Shown: positions 42,082 through 50,616 of the stretch, in pieces
Numbering within the stretch: position 1 is the first letter of the stretch
Layout of the letters: each line of letters begins with the position of its first letter
NCBI RefSeq assembly: GCF_050485565.1
Contig: NZ_JBJHBQ010000006.1
Location: 1 to 64,000 of the forward strand
Length of the DNA stretch: 64,000 nucleotides
DNA from: Glycocaulis sp050485565
Lineage (GTDB): Bacteria; Pseudomonadota; Alphaproteobacteria; Caulobacterales; Maricaulaceae
Direction: 5' to 3'
The notes under the pieces: model-generated
Told to the model about the DNA's origin: nothing
Database searches by the model: none
The model's input: the letters and a program-made list of their open reading frames with translations, nothing else
Position numbers and translations under genes: made by a program

Positions 42082-42186
42082 CCCTCGTCCTTCGAGACGC
42101 TCACTACGTTCGCCCTCAGGATGAGGGACATGGCGAAAACCTCCCTCATGCTGAGGAGGCTTCGCAAGAAGCCGTCTCGAAGCACG
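42082..42186. repeat. Dispersed palindromic repeat, family C copy 2
   Basis: About 105 bp: TCCCTCGTCCTTCGAGACGC … CCCTCAGGATGAGGGA … CCTCATGCTGAGGAG … CCGTCTCGAAGCACGC. It matches 24983–25090 module by module and again fills the junction of two convergent genes (merR ends 42077, recF ends 42190). Confidence 0.88.
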
Positions 42187-42189
42187 CAA

Positions 42190-43329
42190 CTACCCCCGCA
42201 CCGCCTTGCCCGCCTCCACGCTCACATATTGCACGCCATCCCCGAACGCCTCGAACAGGCTCTTCTCCACGCCCGTCAGCCACGCCTGGCAGCCTATGGC
42301 GGCAATCGCGCTGGCAAGGCCCTCGCGGCGGTCCACATCCAGATGCGCGCACGCCTCATCAAAGATCATCACCGGCGCGGCACCGCGCTCGCGCGCCAGC
42401 GCCGCGCCATGGGCGAGCGCGAGGCCCAGCAGCAGGGCTTTCTGCTCGCCAGTGGAGCAATCTGCCGCCACCTGATCCTTCTCGCGGTGGCGCGCTTCGA
42501 GCTCGGTGCGGTGCGGGCCGGTCAGCGCGCGCCCCGCCGCGCCATCCTTGCGGCGCGTGTCTTTCAGACGCTCGGCGAAGCGGGTCTGGGCTGCCGCCTC
42601 ATCCTCGATCAGCAGCCCTTCCAGATAGCCTGAGAGCGCAAGATCAGCCTTCGGGAAGGCAGATGCCGGGCGGTCATTGATCTCGCCCTGCAGGGCATTG
42701 AGCGCCGCCAGACGCGCACGCGCCATTGCGGTGCCCGCTTCGGCCATTTTGGCTTCGAGTGCATCGAGCCATGACAGATCGACGCTGAAGCCCTCATCCA
42801 TGCGCTCCAGCAGGCGCTGGCGTTCGCGCATCGCCTTGTCATAGGCATTGGCCTGCGTGCCGTGGCCCGGCTCACCGGCCAGCACCAGACGGTCGAAAAA
42901 GCGTAAGCGGTCACTGCGCGGGCCTGCCCATAGCCGGTCCTCGCGCGGGGTCAGCCAGATCATGGGAAAGAGACGCGCCAGCTGGGTCTGGGTTGTCGCC
43001 ACGCCTTCGAGGCGCGTCTTGCGCCGGGCCGGATTATCCGGGTCGGCACCGGTGGCCAGCGTTACCGGGCCGTCGGCGGTTTCGGCTTCGGCATGGACGG
43101 CCCAGACCGGCGCCTCACCGCCAGCGCCGCGCTGGCGCACCGCGTCGGAACCAGCCGCGCGGAGCCCCCTGCCCGGCCCCAGAAACGAGACCGCTTCGAC
43201 CAGATTGGTCTTGCCCGCGCCATTGGGTCCAAACAGGCAGACAGGGGGCGCATCCAGCGCGAGATCCAGCCAGGCGTAATTGCGAAAGCCGGTGAGCTTC
43301 AGGCGTGTAACAGCAGCCGTCCGGCCCAT
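42190..43329 (-). CDS. recF: DNA replication and repair protein RecF
   Basis: 379 residues. SMC-like ATPase that helps load RecA at gaps. LKLTGFRNYAWLDLALDAPPVCLFGPNGAGKTNLVEAVSFL contains Walker A at about residue 36; the signature CSTGEQKALLLGLALAHG and Walker B PVMIFDEACAHLD are near the C-terminus. Length is typical. It starts 8 bp after the dnaN stop and completes the classical dnaA–dnaN–recF order, all on the minus strand. Confidence 0.95.
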   Translation of the reverse strand: MGRTAAVTRLKLTGFRNYAWLDLALDAPPVCLFGPNGAGKTNLVEAVSFLGPGRGLRAAGSDAVRQRGAGGEAPVWAVHAEAETADGPVTLATGADPDNPARRKTRLEGVATTQTQLARLFPMIWLTPREDRLWAGPRSDRLRFFDRLVLAGEPGHGTQANAYDKAMRERQRLLERMDEGFSVDLSWLDALEAKMAEAGTAMARARLAALNALQGEINDRPASAFPKADLALSGYLEGLLIEDEAAAQTRFAERLKDTRRKDGAAGRALTGPHRTELEARHREKDQVAADCSTGEQKALLLGLALAHGAALARERGAAPVMIFDEACAHLDVDRREGLASAIAAIGCQAWLTGVEKSLFEAFGDGVQYVSVEAGKAVRG

Positions 43330-43337
43330 GGCCGGAC

Positions 43338-44456
43338 CTACACCCGCAGCGGCATCAGCACGTATTCAGCGTCCGGATCGCCAGAGTCGGTCACGCGCGT
43401 GGGCGAACCGGAATCGGCAAATTCGAACATGGCCTCATCACCAGCGATCTGCGCAGCGACGTCCAGCAGATAGCGCGCATTGAAGCCAATGACGATTTCG
43501 CTGGACGAATAGTCGGCATGCAGCTCTTCGCTCGCCGTGCCGCTTTCAGGGTTATTGACCGCCAGCACCAGCGTGGAGTCCGACACGGTCAGCTTGATCG
43601 AGCGGGATTTCTCCTGGCTGATCGTGGCCACCCGGTCGACGGCCTGCGCGAACGGGGCGCGGTCCACCTTCATGATCTTGTCATTGCCGCGCGGGATCAC
43701 GCGCTCATAGTCCGGGAAGGTGCCGTCAATCAGCTTGGAGGTCAGCACCGCTGCACCCAGCTCGAAGCGGATCTTGCCTTCGGAGACCTGCACGCGGATT
43801 TCATCATCCACATCTTCGAGCAGGCGGCGCAGTTCCTGGATGGGTTTGCGCGGCACGATGACGGCCGGCATGCCTTCGGCGCCTGCAGGCAGATCGGTTT
43901 CGGCCAGCGCCAGACGGTGACCGTCGGTGGCGACAGCGCGCAGCGTCTTGCGGCCATCACGCTCAGCCGCATGCAGATGGATGCCGTTGAGATAATAGCG
44001 CGTCTCTTCGGTCGAGATCGCAAAGCGCGTCTTGTCGATGAGGCGGGCAAAGGCGGCGGCAGGCAGGGTGAAGCTGGTCGCCAGATCCTCGGTCGGCATG
44101 ACCGGGAAATCGCCTGCCGGGAGTGCGGGCAGATTGAAGCGCGAGCGCCCGGCAGAGAGCTGCAGGCGCGGATCATCACCGGCCATCTGCAGCGTCACAT
44201 CCGCGCCTTCGGGTAGCTTGCGGGCGATCTCGTAGAGCGTATGGGCCGGAGCCGTCACGATGCCGGCCCGCTCCACATGGGCGGGGGCCTCTTCCACGAT
44301 CTCGGTATCAAGGTCCGTCGCGGTCAGGCGCATATGCTGCCCATTGGCATTGATCAGCACGTTGGACAGGATCGGGATGGTATTGCGCCGTTCCACCACC
44401 GCCTGGACGTGTCCAAGTGCCTTCAAGAGGGCCGCGCGCTCTATGGTGAGCTTCAT
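43338..44456 (-). CDS. dnaN: DNA polymerase III beta subunit (sliding clamp)
   Basis: 372 residues, the standard length for the ring-forming clamp. MKLTIERAALLKALGHVQAVVERRNTIPILSNVLI is the canonical N-terminus, LIDKTRFAISTEETRYYLNGIHLH the second-domain start, and it ends with EYVLMPLRV, matching the VMPMRL-like conserved C-terminus of the clamp, next to the pocket that binds client peptides. Located between dnaA and recF; an intrinsic terminator separates it from dnaA, so it has its own promoter, probably within 44457–44552. Confidence 0.97.
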   Translation of the reverse strand: MKLTIERAALLKALGHVQAVVERRNTIPILSNVLINANGQHMRLTATDLDTEIVEEAPAHVERAGIVTAPAHTLYEIARKLPEGADVTLQMAGDDPRLQLSAGRSRFNLPALPAGDFPVMPTEDLATSFTLPAAAFARLIDKTRFAISTEETRYYLNGIHLHAAERDGRKTLRAVATDGHRLALAETDLPAGAEGMPAVIVPRKPIQELRRLLEDVDDEIRVQVSEGKIRFELGAAVLTSKLIDGTFPDYERVIPRGNDKIMKVDRAPFAQAVDRVATISQEKSRSIKLTVSDSTLVLAVNNPESGTASEELHADYSSSEIVIGFNARYLLDVAAQIAGDEAMFEFADSGSPTRVTDSGDPDAEYVLMPLRV

Positions 44457-44552
44457 CTCTATCGCCTTTTGACCAGATTTGGCGGAAAGCCCGGAATGCG
44501 CAGCCTCCCGCCTGACAGAATCGCAAGTAAACCGGGTTATTCACCATAGACC

Positions 44553-44589
44553 AAAAAAAACGACCGCAAGAAGGGGTCTCTTGCGGTCG
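44553..44589 (-). terminator. Rho-independent terminator of dnaA
   Basis: Perfect 11-bp stem CGACCGCAAGA / TCTTGCGGTCG (44561–44571 with 44579–44589), 7-nt loop, then eight T on the minus strand. It starts 22 bp after the dnaA stop and separates dnaA from dnaN. Confidence 0.92.
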
Positions 44590-44610
44590 CCGGGGGGCAT
44601 TGCAGCGCAA

Positions 44611-46104
44611 TTAGCCGCGAAGACGCTTTCTGATCGCCTCGATATCCTCAGCCAGCAGCGGATCAGCACCGAGCTGGGCAGTGATTTTCGTGACCGCATG
44701 AATGACCGTTGAATGGTCGCGTCCGCCAAAACGCCGCCCGATATCGGGCAGGGAACGCGTCGTCATCATCTTGGCCAGATACATGGCGATATGGCGCGGA
44801 CGCACGACCGACTGGGTGCGGCGCTTGGAGTTGATGTCGGCAGGCGTGATCGAGAAATAGGCCGCGACGGCCTTTTGTATCTCGTCCACCGTCACCCGCT
44901 TCTCGGCCTTCAGCGGCAGATCACCCAGCACCTCTTCCACCGACTCGATGGTCACAGGGCGATCCATATAGGCCGTACGCACGATGACATTGTTGAGCAC
45001 ACCTTCCAGCTCGCGCGCCGAGCTTGTTACACGCGCCGCCAGGAAATCGCGCACCTGTTCGGGCACATCGAGATTGGGGCAGTGCGAGCGGGCCTGAGCC
45101 ACCTTGCAATCGACAATCTTGCGGCGCAGATCGAGATCGGGGCCGAACAGCTCACAGGCAAACCCGCCGCGCAGCAGCGAGCGCAGGCGCTCATCACCGA
45201 CACCCAGCTCGGCCGGTGCGCAGTGAGAGGCCAGCACGACCTGGCGGTTCTCCGCGATCAGGGCCGCAATGGTGTGCAGGAATTCGCTTTCCGTGCTCGG
45301 CTTGCCCGCGATGAAATGCACATCATCAATCAGCAGCACATCGCAAGTGCGCACCTGATCCTTGAACGGCTGGACATCACGCGCGCGCAGGGCCGACTGG
45401 AAGCCGTTGAGAAACTCCTCGGCCGTCAGATAGAGCACCTTGCGCCCGGACTCCCCAAGGCTCACCGAATGGGCGATGGCGTTCAGCAGGTGCGTCTTGC
45501 CCACCCCGTACCCGCCATGGAAAAACGCCGGATTGAACGGGGGGACGGATGCGCCGGCAATGGCCTTGGCCGCCGTGCTGGCCATCGCGTTGGCAGACCC
45601 CACCATGAAAGTGTTGAAGGTAAAGCGGCCATCACTGCGCGAGGTGCGCTCCGGCGCGCCAAGAGCGGCAGACGAGGCCGAGCTGGTCAGCGCTTCACGC
45701 ACAGGCACGATGGCAGCGCTGGCGGCCGGGCGCACGGGCAGGCTATCGCCCGCCGGAACCTGACGCCCTTCACGGACGCTGGCGCGCGCGGTCGGCGCGC
45801 CCTCACAACAGATCACGATATCGCGCGGGCCGGTGTCGAAAATTGCCCACAGCGCGCGCAGGCGGGTTCCCAGATTATCCTCTACCCAGGCCCGGCCGAA
45901 ATCGCTCGCACAGATGATCTGGATCGATCCGCTCGCATCCTCGGCGACACGCAATCGCGCGATCTCGGAAACATAGATCACGTCGCCATATTCCTGGCGT
46001 AGCCGGGCGCGTACATCGCGCCAGACATCGCTGACGGCCGGCCCATCGTGCATGACGCCCCGCTGCTGTGTTCTGGCGTTAGAAACTGAGTTGTTAAGCC
46101 CCAT
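44611..46104 (-). CDS. dnaA: Chromosomal replication initiator DnaA
   Basis: 497 residues. Domain I (VSDVWRDVRARLRQEYGDVIYVSEI), variable Ala/Ser-rich domain II, AAA+ domain III from about residue 155 (FTFNTFMVGSANAMA, Walker A GGYGVGKTHLLNAI, Walker B CDVLLIDDVHF) and the DNA-binding domain IV with the DnaA signature (RPRHIAMYLAKMMTTRSLPDIGRRFGGRDHSTVIHAV). It binds DnaA boxes and opens oriC. Start at 46104 is preceded by TTGGGGAC; ATG at 46053 would drop 17 variable residues. Upstream lies a 475-bp regulatory region with clustered GANTC sites, then rpsT. Confidence 0.97.
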   Translation of the reverse strand: MGLNNSVSNARTQQRGVMHDGPAVSDVWRDVRARLRQEYGDVIYVSEIARLRVAEDASGSIQIICASDFGRAWVEDNLGTRLRALWAIFDTGPRDIVICCEGAPTARASVREGRQVPAGDSLPVRPAASAAIVPVREALTSSASSAALGAPERTSRSDGRFTFNTFMVGSANAMASTAAKAIAGASVPPFNPAFFHGGYGVGKTHLLNAIAHSVSLGESGRKVLYLTAEEFLNGFQSALRARDVQPFKDQVRTCDVLLIDDVHFIAGKPSTESEFLHTIAALIAENRQVVLASHCAPAELGVGDERLRSLLRGGFACELFGPDLDLRRKIVDCKVAQARSHCPNLDVPEQVRDFLAARVTSSARELEGVLNNVIVRTAYMDRPVTIESVEEVLGDLPLKAEKRVTVDEIQKAVAAYFSITPADINSKRRTQSVVRPRHIAMYLAKMMTTRSLPDIGRRFGGRDHSTVIHAVTKITAQLGADPLLAEDIEAIRKRLRG

Positions 46105-46372
46105 GAGTCCCCAACCTCAAACCTGCGAACTGCGGGTCAAGCGCCGCAGCTAAATCTTTGATTTCAGACAAGACTTCTCCAGCCGGTGGCAAGCCATATG
46201 CTCGCCCCCGAAGCCCGCTCTTGGTCCGTATGGAGATCAGTCGCGTCGGTTCACACAGGTTAGCCAGAGCGCGCCGGGAATCAACATCATTAACCGTGAT
46301 TCCGGAGCGATTCGGCGCTTGACAAGGAGATTTCCCTGATTGCGCTGGACGTTGCGCAGTGAAAAAAGATTC
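46105..46372 (-). promoter_or_regulatory. dnaA leader with five GANTC (CcrM-type) methylation sites
   Basis: GANTC pentamers occur at 46105 (GAGTC, touching the dnaA start codon), 46278 (GAATC), 46298, 46309 and 46368 (GATTC). Five in about 270 bp is well above the one in 256–512 expected at this GC. In Caulobacter dnaA transcription responds to CcrM methylation of such sites. The rest of the 46105–46579 gap shows the rpsT terminator but no convincing cluster of TTATCCACA DnaA boxes. Confidence 0.6.
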
Positions 46373-46512
46373 AGCTGCGGTTTACGTTCCGCAGGCGTTC
46401 CTGCCGGGGCGGGTCCGCCGCCATCACGCAGGGAGAAAATTACAGTTCGGAAAGCTGTGCGAACGCCTTGCAGAACAGGCGATCCCGGTAGTTTTCTGAA
46501 CAGAGAACCAAT

Positions 46513-46550
46513 AAAAAAGCGCGCCTGCAGAACCCCTGCAGACACGCTTT
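46513..46550 (-). terminator. Rho-independent terminator of rpsT
   Basis: Inverted repeat AAAGCG…CCTGCAG / CTGCAG…CGCTTT with a short loop, followed on the minus strand by six T. It begins 30 bp after the rpsT stop codon at 46580. Confidence 0.85.
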
Positions 46551-46579
46551 GAACTTGTCCGGCTAAGGACGAGTTTTTA

Positions 46580-46846
46580 TTAAGCTGTCATCGACTTGAT
46601 GCGGGCCGAAAGGCGCGAAACCTTCCGCGAGCCGGTGTTCTTGTGGATGACGCCCTTGGAAACGGCGCTCATCACTTCAGACTCGGCCGCGCGCAGTGCG
46701 TCGCGGGCCTCGGTCTGATTGCCGGCCGCGATGGCCAGCTCCACCTTCTTCACGAAGGTGCGCATGCGTGAACGGCGGGTTTTGTTGGTGGCGGTACGGC
46801 GCGCAATCTTGCGCACCATTTTCTTCGCCGAACTCGTATTCGCCAT
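46580..46846 (-). CDS. rpsT: 30S ribosomal protein S20
   Basis: 88 residues, highly basic, the usual S20 length. MANTSSAKKMVRKIARRTATNKTRRSRMRTFVKKVE is the standard N-terminus and VIHKNTGSRKVSRLSARIKSM the standard end. It binds 16S rRNA in the small subunit. It lies upstream of dnaA on the same strand, a typical alphaproteobacterial pairing, but has its own terminator. Confidence 0.97.
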   Translation of the reverse strand: MANTSSAKKMVRKIARRTATNKTRRSRMRTFVKKVELAIAAGNQTEARDALRAAESEVMSAVSKGVIHKNTGSRKVSRLSARIKSMTA

Positions 46847-46989
46847 GGATACTCCAGGGGCCTGAAACAGTCGTTGAAACCTATTGCTCTCACTTTCGCG
46901 CCGCGCCTCTTGAAAGGCAAGCGATCAGCGATGTGAGGCGCGGCGTATACCTGTGCGCCCCGCCCGCGTCAACCGCGCAGCGCGCTAAA

Positions 46990-47766
46990 TCAGCGGTGGC
47001 GGAAATGCGCAGCACGCTTGCTGGCAAAGGCCGCCATGCCTTCCTTCTGGTCTTCGGTGGCAAACTGGGACTGGAAGACGCGCCGCTCAAAGCGGATGCC
47101 CTCGGTCAGGCCCATCTCATAGGCCATGTTGACTGCCTCTTTCGTCATCATCGCGATCGGCAGGGATTTGGCACCAATCGTCTCGGCCGCTTCCATCGTG
47201 ATGTCGAGAAGGTCTTCAACCGGCACGATGCGCGAGACGAGGCCGGCGCGCTCTGCTTCCTCGGCATTCATCATGCGCCCGGTAAGGCACAGATCCATGG
47301 CCTTGGACTTGCCGACAGCGCGCGGCAGGCGCTGCGTGCCGCCTGCGCCGGGCATCACGCCCAGATTGATTTCCGGCTGGCCAAATTTGGCGTTCTCGGC
47401 GGCGATGATGAAATCGCACATCATGGCGATCTCGCAGCCACCGCCCAGCGCATAGCCCGCCACGGCGGCGATAATCGGCTTGCGGAAGCGCGCAACCGAC
47501 TCCCAGCTCTTGGCGAAGGGATCGTGCATGTAGAGCGAGACGAAATCGCGATCCTGCAATTCCTTGATATCGGCACCGGCAGCAAATGCCTTGGCAGAGC
47601 CGGTCAGGACAACACAGCCAATATCCTCATCCGCCTCGAAAGCCTCCAGCGCTGCCGCCAGCTCCGAGGTCAGCTCGTCGCAAAGCGCATTGAGCGCGGC
47701 GGGGCGGTCAAACGTGATGACGCCTACCCGGCCTTCGGTTTTGGTCTGGATCGTCTTGTAGGCCAT
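46990..47766 (-). CDS. Enoyl-CoA hydratase
   Basis: 258-residue crotonase, matching the length of short-chain enoyl-CoA hydratase (ECHS1/PaaF type). Oxyanion motifs GSAKAFAAGADIKELQ and AAVAGYALGGGCEIAMMCDFIIAAENAKFGQPEINLGVMPGAGGTQRLPRAVG carry both catalytic Glu residues (GGGCE and QPEI). It hydrates 2-enoyl-CoA in fatty acid or amino acid degradation. AAGGAG precedes the ATG at 47766; the open frame runs to 47883 with no conservation. It is monocistronic in appearance, between rpsT and a TraB/GumN gene on the same strand. Confidence 0.94.
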   Translation of the reverse strand: MAYKTIQTKTEGRVGVITFDRPAALNALCDELTSELAAALEAFEADEDIGCVVLTGSAKAFAAGADIKELQDRDFVSLYMHDPFAKSWESVARFRKPIIAAVAGYALGGGCEIAMMCDFIIAAENAKFGQPEINLGVMPGAGGTQRLPRAVGKSKAMDLCLTGRMMNAEEAERAGLVSRIVPVEDLLDITMEAAETIGAKSLPIAMMTKEAVNMAYEMGLTEGIRFERRVFQSQFATEDQKEGMAAFASKRAAHFRHR

Positions 47767-47906
47767 CTTGAGTACTCCTTGAGGATGACGCGCTGTCTGC
47801 CGTGTGCGCGAAGTCCGATGCGGCGGACTGCATACAGGAACCCCGCCGCCGGGTCGACACCCGGCGGCGGGCCGTATCTGCATAACGCTGAAATGCGTCC
47901 AGGTGT

Positions 47907-48830
47907 TCAGTCGCGGCGGGTGACCGTATGACCTTGTGCCTGCAGTAATGCGACGACCCCGTCATCACCGGGCATATGGCCTGCACCCACGGCGACAAAA
48001 TGCGTGCCGCCCGCGGCAAGCATCGCCTCGATATGAGGCACCCAGTCGTGATTGCGGTTCACCATCAGGGCTTCATACAGCTCCGGGCTGGCATCACGGA
48101 TCGAGCCGTTCACCTGGGAGTCGAGCATGTCCATGTCCCCGGTGGCCCAGGCCGTCACCATCCGGTCCAGCTCACCGCGCAGATCCCCCATCTCGTCCAG
48201 GCTCACCCGCAACCACTCGATCTGGATGTCCATCGGCAGATCGGCGAGAATACGCAGCTGGCCTTCAGCCGTTTCCAGATAGCCGATGGATTTGCCTTGC
48301 GCGTTTGCCTGCGCGCTCAGGACCGCTTCCACGCCCATCGCCGGGTTGAACCCGAAGGACTGAAGCTGCATGGCGCCCAGCGTGATCCCGGCAAGCCAGG
48401 GCTGCACCGGCTCGAAATTGCCCGCCGGAACACCAAGCTCGGCCGTTTGCGCCTCGAACGCCGCAAATGTATCGGGACCCAGAAGCGAGGAGAGGGTTAC
48501 ACCTTGCGGGTTCAGGCCAAGCTGCGGGATCAGCGCCTGCATCCGGGCTTGCGCCTCGGCGCTGAGCACATCGGCTTCAAGCCAGAGCGTATCGGCCTCA
48601 TCAAAGGCCGCATTCACGGCATCAGACCGCCAGTTCAGGGCATCGGGCAGCAGGTGGAAGGTACCCAGCAGATGAACCGTCGCGCCATCAGCCTCGATGG
48701 TCCACAGGGCCGGAGACGCCTCAATGGTGGCATAGTCGGTGGCGTGGCTGTGCTCAGGAGATAAAAGACCTGTCCCGGCGAGCAGGCCCAGCACCGCAAA
48801 GCCCGCATTCCTGATAACATTCTTCAGCAT
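47907..48830 (-). CDS. TraB/GumN family protein
   Basis: 307 residues with an N-terminal hydrophobic signal/anchor (LKNVIRNAGFAVLGLLAGTGLL). The body has the family motifs ATVHLLGTFHLLP, DEADTLWLEAD and, at the C-terminus, LAAGGTHFVAVGAGHMPGDDGVVALLQAQG, whose GxxH pairs are thought to form a metal site in this TIKI/TraB superfamily. Some members are metalloproteases; GumN lies in a xanthan cluster without a proven role. Periplasmic or membrane-anchored location inferred. Same strand as mutM upstream (85-bp gap). Confidence 0.9.
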   Translation of the reverse strand: MLKNVIRNAGFAVLGLLAGTGLLSPEHSHATDYATIEASPALWTIEADGATVHLLGTFHLLPDALNWRSDAVNAAFDEADTLWLEADVLSAEAQARMQALIPQLGLNPQGVTLSSLLGPDTFAAFEAQTAELGVPAGNFEPVQPWLAGITLGAMQLQSFGFNPAMGVEAVLSAQANAQGKSIGYLETAEGQLRILADLPMDIQIEWLRVSLDEMGDLRGELDRMVTAWATGDMDMLDSQVNGSIRDASPELYEALMVNRNHDWVPHIEAMLAAGGTHFVAVGAGHMPGDDGVVALLQAQGHTVTRRD

Positions 48831-48915
48831 AGATAAGACCTTCCAGCTTCATGTTGGCGTGACCATCATGGACCGCGCCGGGGTGCCACCACCAGACCGC
48901 TGGTGACGTTCGCGA

Positions 48916-49791
48916 TCATCGCTGGCAATCGGGACAGAAAAAAGTCGAGCGGCCCTGCTGCACGATGCGCGATATCGGCTTTGCACACACACCGCCGGCA
49001 GAGCTGCCCCGGCATGGCTCGCCCTCGCGGCCATAAGCGTCAAACCGGTGCTGGAAATAACCCAGCGCGCCGTCCGCGCCCGCATAGTCGCGTAAAGTAG
49101 ACCCGCCTGCCTCGATCGCCTCGGCAATGACATTACGTACCGCCACGGCCAGCGCTTCAGCGCGCTTGCCGGCAATGGTATGGGCCAGCCGCCTGGGGCT
49201 GATGCGCGCGCGCCATAGCGCCTCGCACACATAGATATTGCCCAGCCCCGCCACGACGCGCTGGTCCAGCAATGCGGTCTTGATGGGCGAGCGCCGCCCT
49301 TTCAGCGCTGCTGCCAGATGAGGGCCGGAAAACTGATTTGAGTCTGGCTCCGGCCCCAGCAGTGCCAGATAGGGGTTGTGCGCCTCCTGAGCGGTATCAA
49401 ACAGCGCCATGAAGCCGAAACGGCGCGGATCATTATAGGTGACCCTCACACCGCCCTCCATCTCCAGCACGACATGATCGTGGGCGGGATTGGCGGGCGC
49501 CGCATACACAAAATCGCCCGGCTGGCGCGCCATGTCATCTGCGGCAATCGAGAACCGGCCCGACATGCCCAGATGCATGAGCAGGGTTTCACCTGATCCC
49601 AGCCGCGCGAGCAGATATTTCGCCCGCCGGTCGAGCCGCTCCACCTGGATGCCGGTCAGGCGCTCGGCCATGCGCTCCGGGAAGGCAAAGCGCAGATCGG
49701 CCCGGTTTACCTGCGCGGACACAATGCGCCGCCCTTCCATGGCCGGAATGAGACCCCGTCGAACCGTTTCCACTTCAGGCAGTTCAGGCAT
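48916..49791 (-). CDS. mutM: Formamidopyrimidine-DNA glycosylase (Fpg/MutM)
   Basis: 291 residues. Bifunctional base-excision enzyme removing 8-oxoguanine and cutting the abasic site. It begins MPELPEVETVRRGL, so after Met removal Pro1 is the catalytic nucleophile and Glu is next; the helix-two-turn-helix ALLDQRVVAGLGNIYVCEALWRARI and the C-terminal zinc finger (CRGSSAGGVCAKPISRIVQQGRSTFFCPDCQ, four Cys) are complete. Slightly longer than E. coli Fpg (269). It is divergent from the lipoprotein–ubiE–ubiB direction. Confidence 0.96.
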   Translation of the reverse strand: MPELPEVETVRRGLIPAMEGRRIVSAQVNRADLRFAFPERMAERLTGIQVERLDRRAKYLLARLGSGETLLMHLGMSGRFSIAADDMARQPGDFVYAAPANPAHDHVVLEMEGGVRVTYNDPRRFGFMALFDTAQEAHNPYLALLGPEPDSNQFSGPHLAAALKGRRSPIKTALLDQRVVAGLGNIYVCEALWRARISPRRLAHTIAGKRAEALAVAVRNVIAEAIEAGGSTLRDYAGADGALGYFQHRFDAYGREGEPCRGSSAGGVCAKPISRIVQQGRSTFFCPDCQR

Positions 49792-49887
49792 GGCAGGGCC
49801 TCGTTCTCTAAAATGATGCGTCTTGCAGCTTAGAATGTGGCCGCGCGCTGTGCTAAGGCGAGGGCCAGTATCACATGAAGGCCCGCC

Positions 49888-50562
49888 ATGATCCGAATAC
49901 TTGCCCCGATTATCACGCTTGGCCTGCTTCTGGCCGCCTGCAGCCCGTTTGACGAGACCGCGCCGCGCACGCTGACCGCCACGCTGAGCGTGGGTGAGCC
50001 CGTGCGCCTGCCAGACGGGACAGCCGTGCTGGTGGAGCTGATCCCGGTTAACGGAGACGGCGACGTGGTCGCGGAAGCCAGCGCTGTGCTGGACGGGGCC
50101 GACCTGCCGTTGGAAGTGAGCCTGACCATCGATCCGGCCCAGCTTGAGGACGCTTCAACCTATGCGGTGCGTGCGGCACTGGCATGGGATGGTGAGCTGC
50201 GCTGGCTGAGCGCCGCCATTCCGGTGGATGTCCGCCGGCAACGGATCAATGCAGGCGAGATACATCTGGACCCGTTCGACACAAGCCTGCCCGCAGCGGC
50301 AGACGAAACGCCCGTGGCGGAGGCCGAGGAAGCGATATTCCTGTGCGCAGACGGCCTGGTGATCCTCGACCGCACGCCAGTGGGCGCCACGCTCTCGGTG
50401 GAAGACGCCGAATACCCGCTTGGCCCGGCCATGGCAGGCGAGGCCGAAGGCGTGCTGCGCCATGAAAGCGCAGACGGACAGACATGGTTTGACGATGCCG
50501 GGGCCACTGCAAGATACGCTGTTGAGGGCGAGGCCGGGCCGGACTGCGTGCGCCTTTACTGA
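49888..50562 (+). CDS. Lipoprotein with YbaY-like and MliC-like domains
   Basis: 224 residues with lipobox LLLAAC (Cys at ~18). Residues ~30–120 resemble the YbaY/YscW lipoprotein beta domain (VLVELIPVNGDGDVVAEASAVLDGADLPLEVSLTID…YAVRAAL). Residues ~150–224 look like MliC, the membrane-bound inhibitor of C-type lysozyme: FLCADGLVILDRTPVGATLSVEDAEYPLG … ESADGQTWFDDAGATARYAVEG…CVRLY, with the two Cys that form the disulfide and the W-F/DG pattern. If correct it would face the periplasm and could protect peptidoglycan from lysozyme. Domain calls are by eye. It precedes ubiE by 54 bp. Confidence 0.68.
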   Translation: MIRILAPIITLGLLLAACSPFDETAPRTLTATLSVGEPVRLPDGTAVLVELIPVNGDGDVVAEASAVLDGADLPLEVSLTIDPAQLEDASTYAVRAALAWDGELRWLSAAIPVDVRRQRINAGEIHLDPFDTSLPAAADETPVAEAEEAIFLCADGLVILDRTPVGATLSVEDAEYPLGPAMAGEAEGVLRHESADGQTWFDDAGATARYAVEGEAGPDCVRLY

Positions 50563-50616
50563 TCCGGTCCATCTGCCGCACTGGCAGCTTTCAATGACGA
50601 GGGATAGGCTAACCCC

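Noticed and set aside
44713..46002. 429-codon plus-strand open frame
   Set aside because: Antisense to dnaA with no recognisable motif.
46105..46579. Chromosome origin next to dnaA
   Set aside because: No cluster of TTATCCACA-like boxes or AT-rich unwinding stretch is visible; in many alphaproteobacteria oriC lies away from dnaA.
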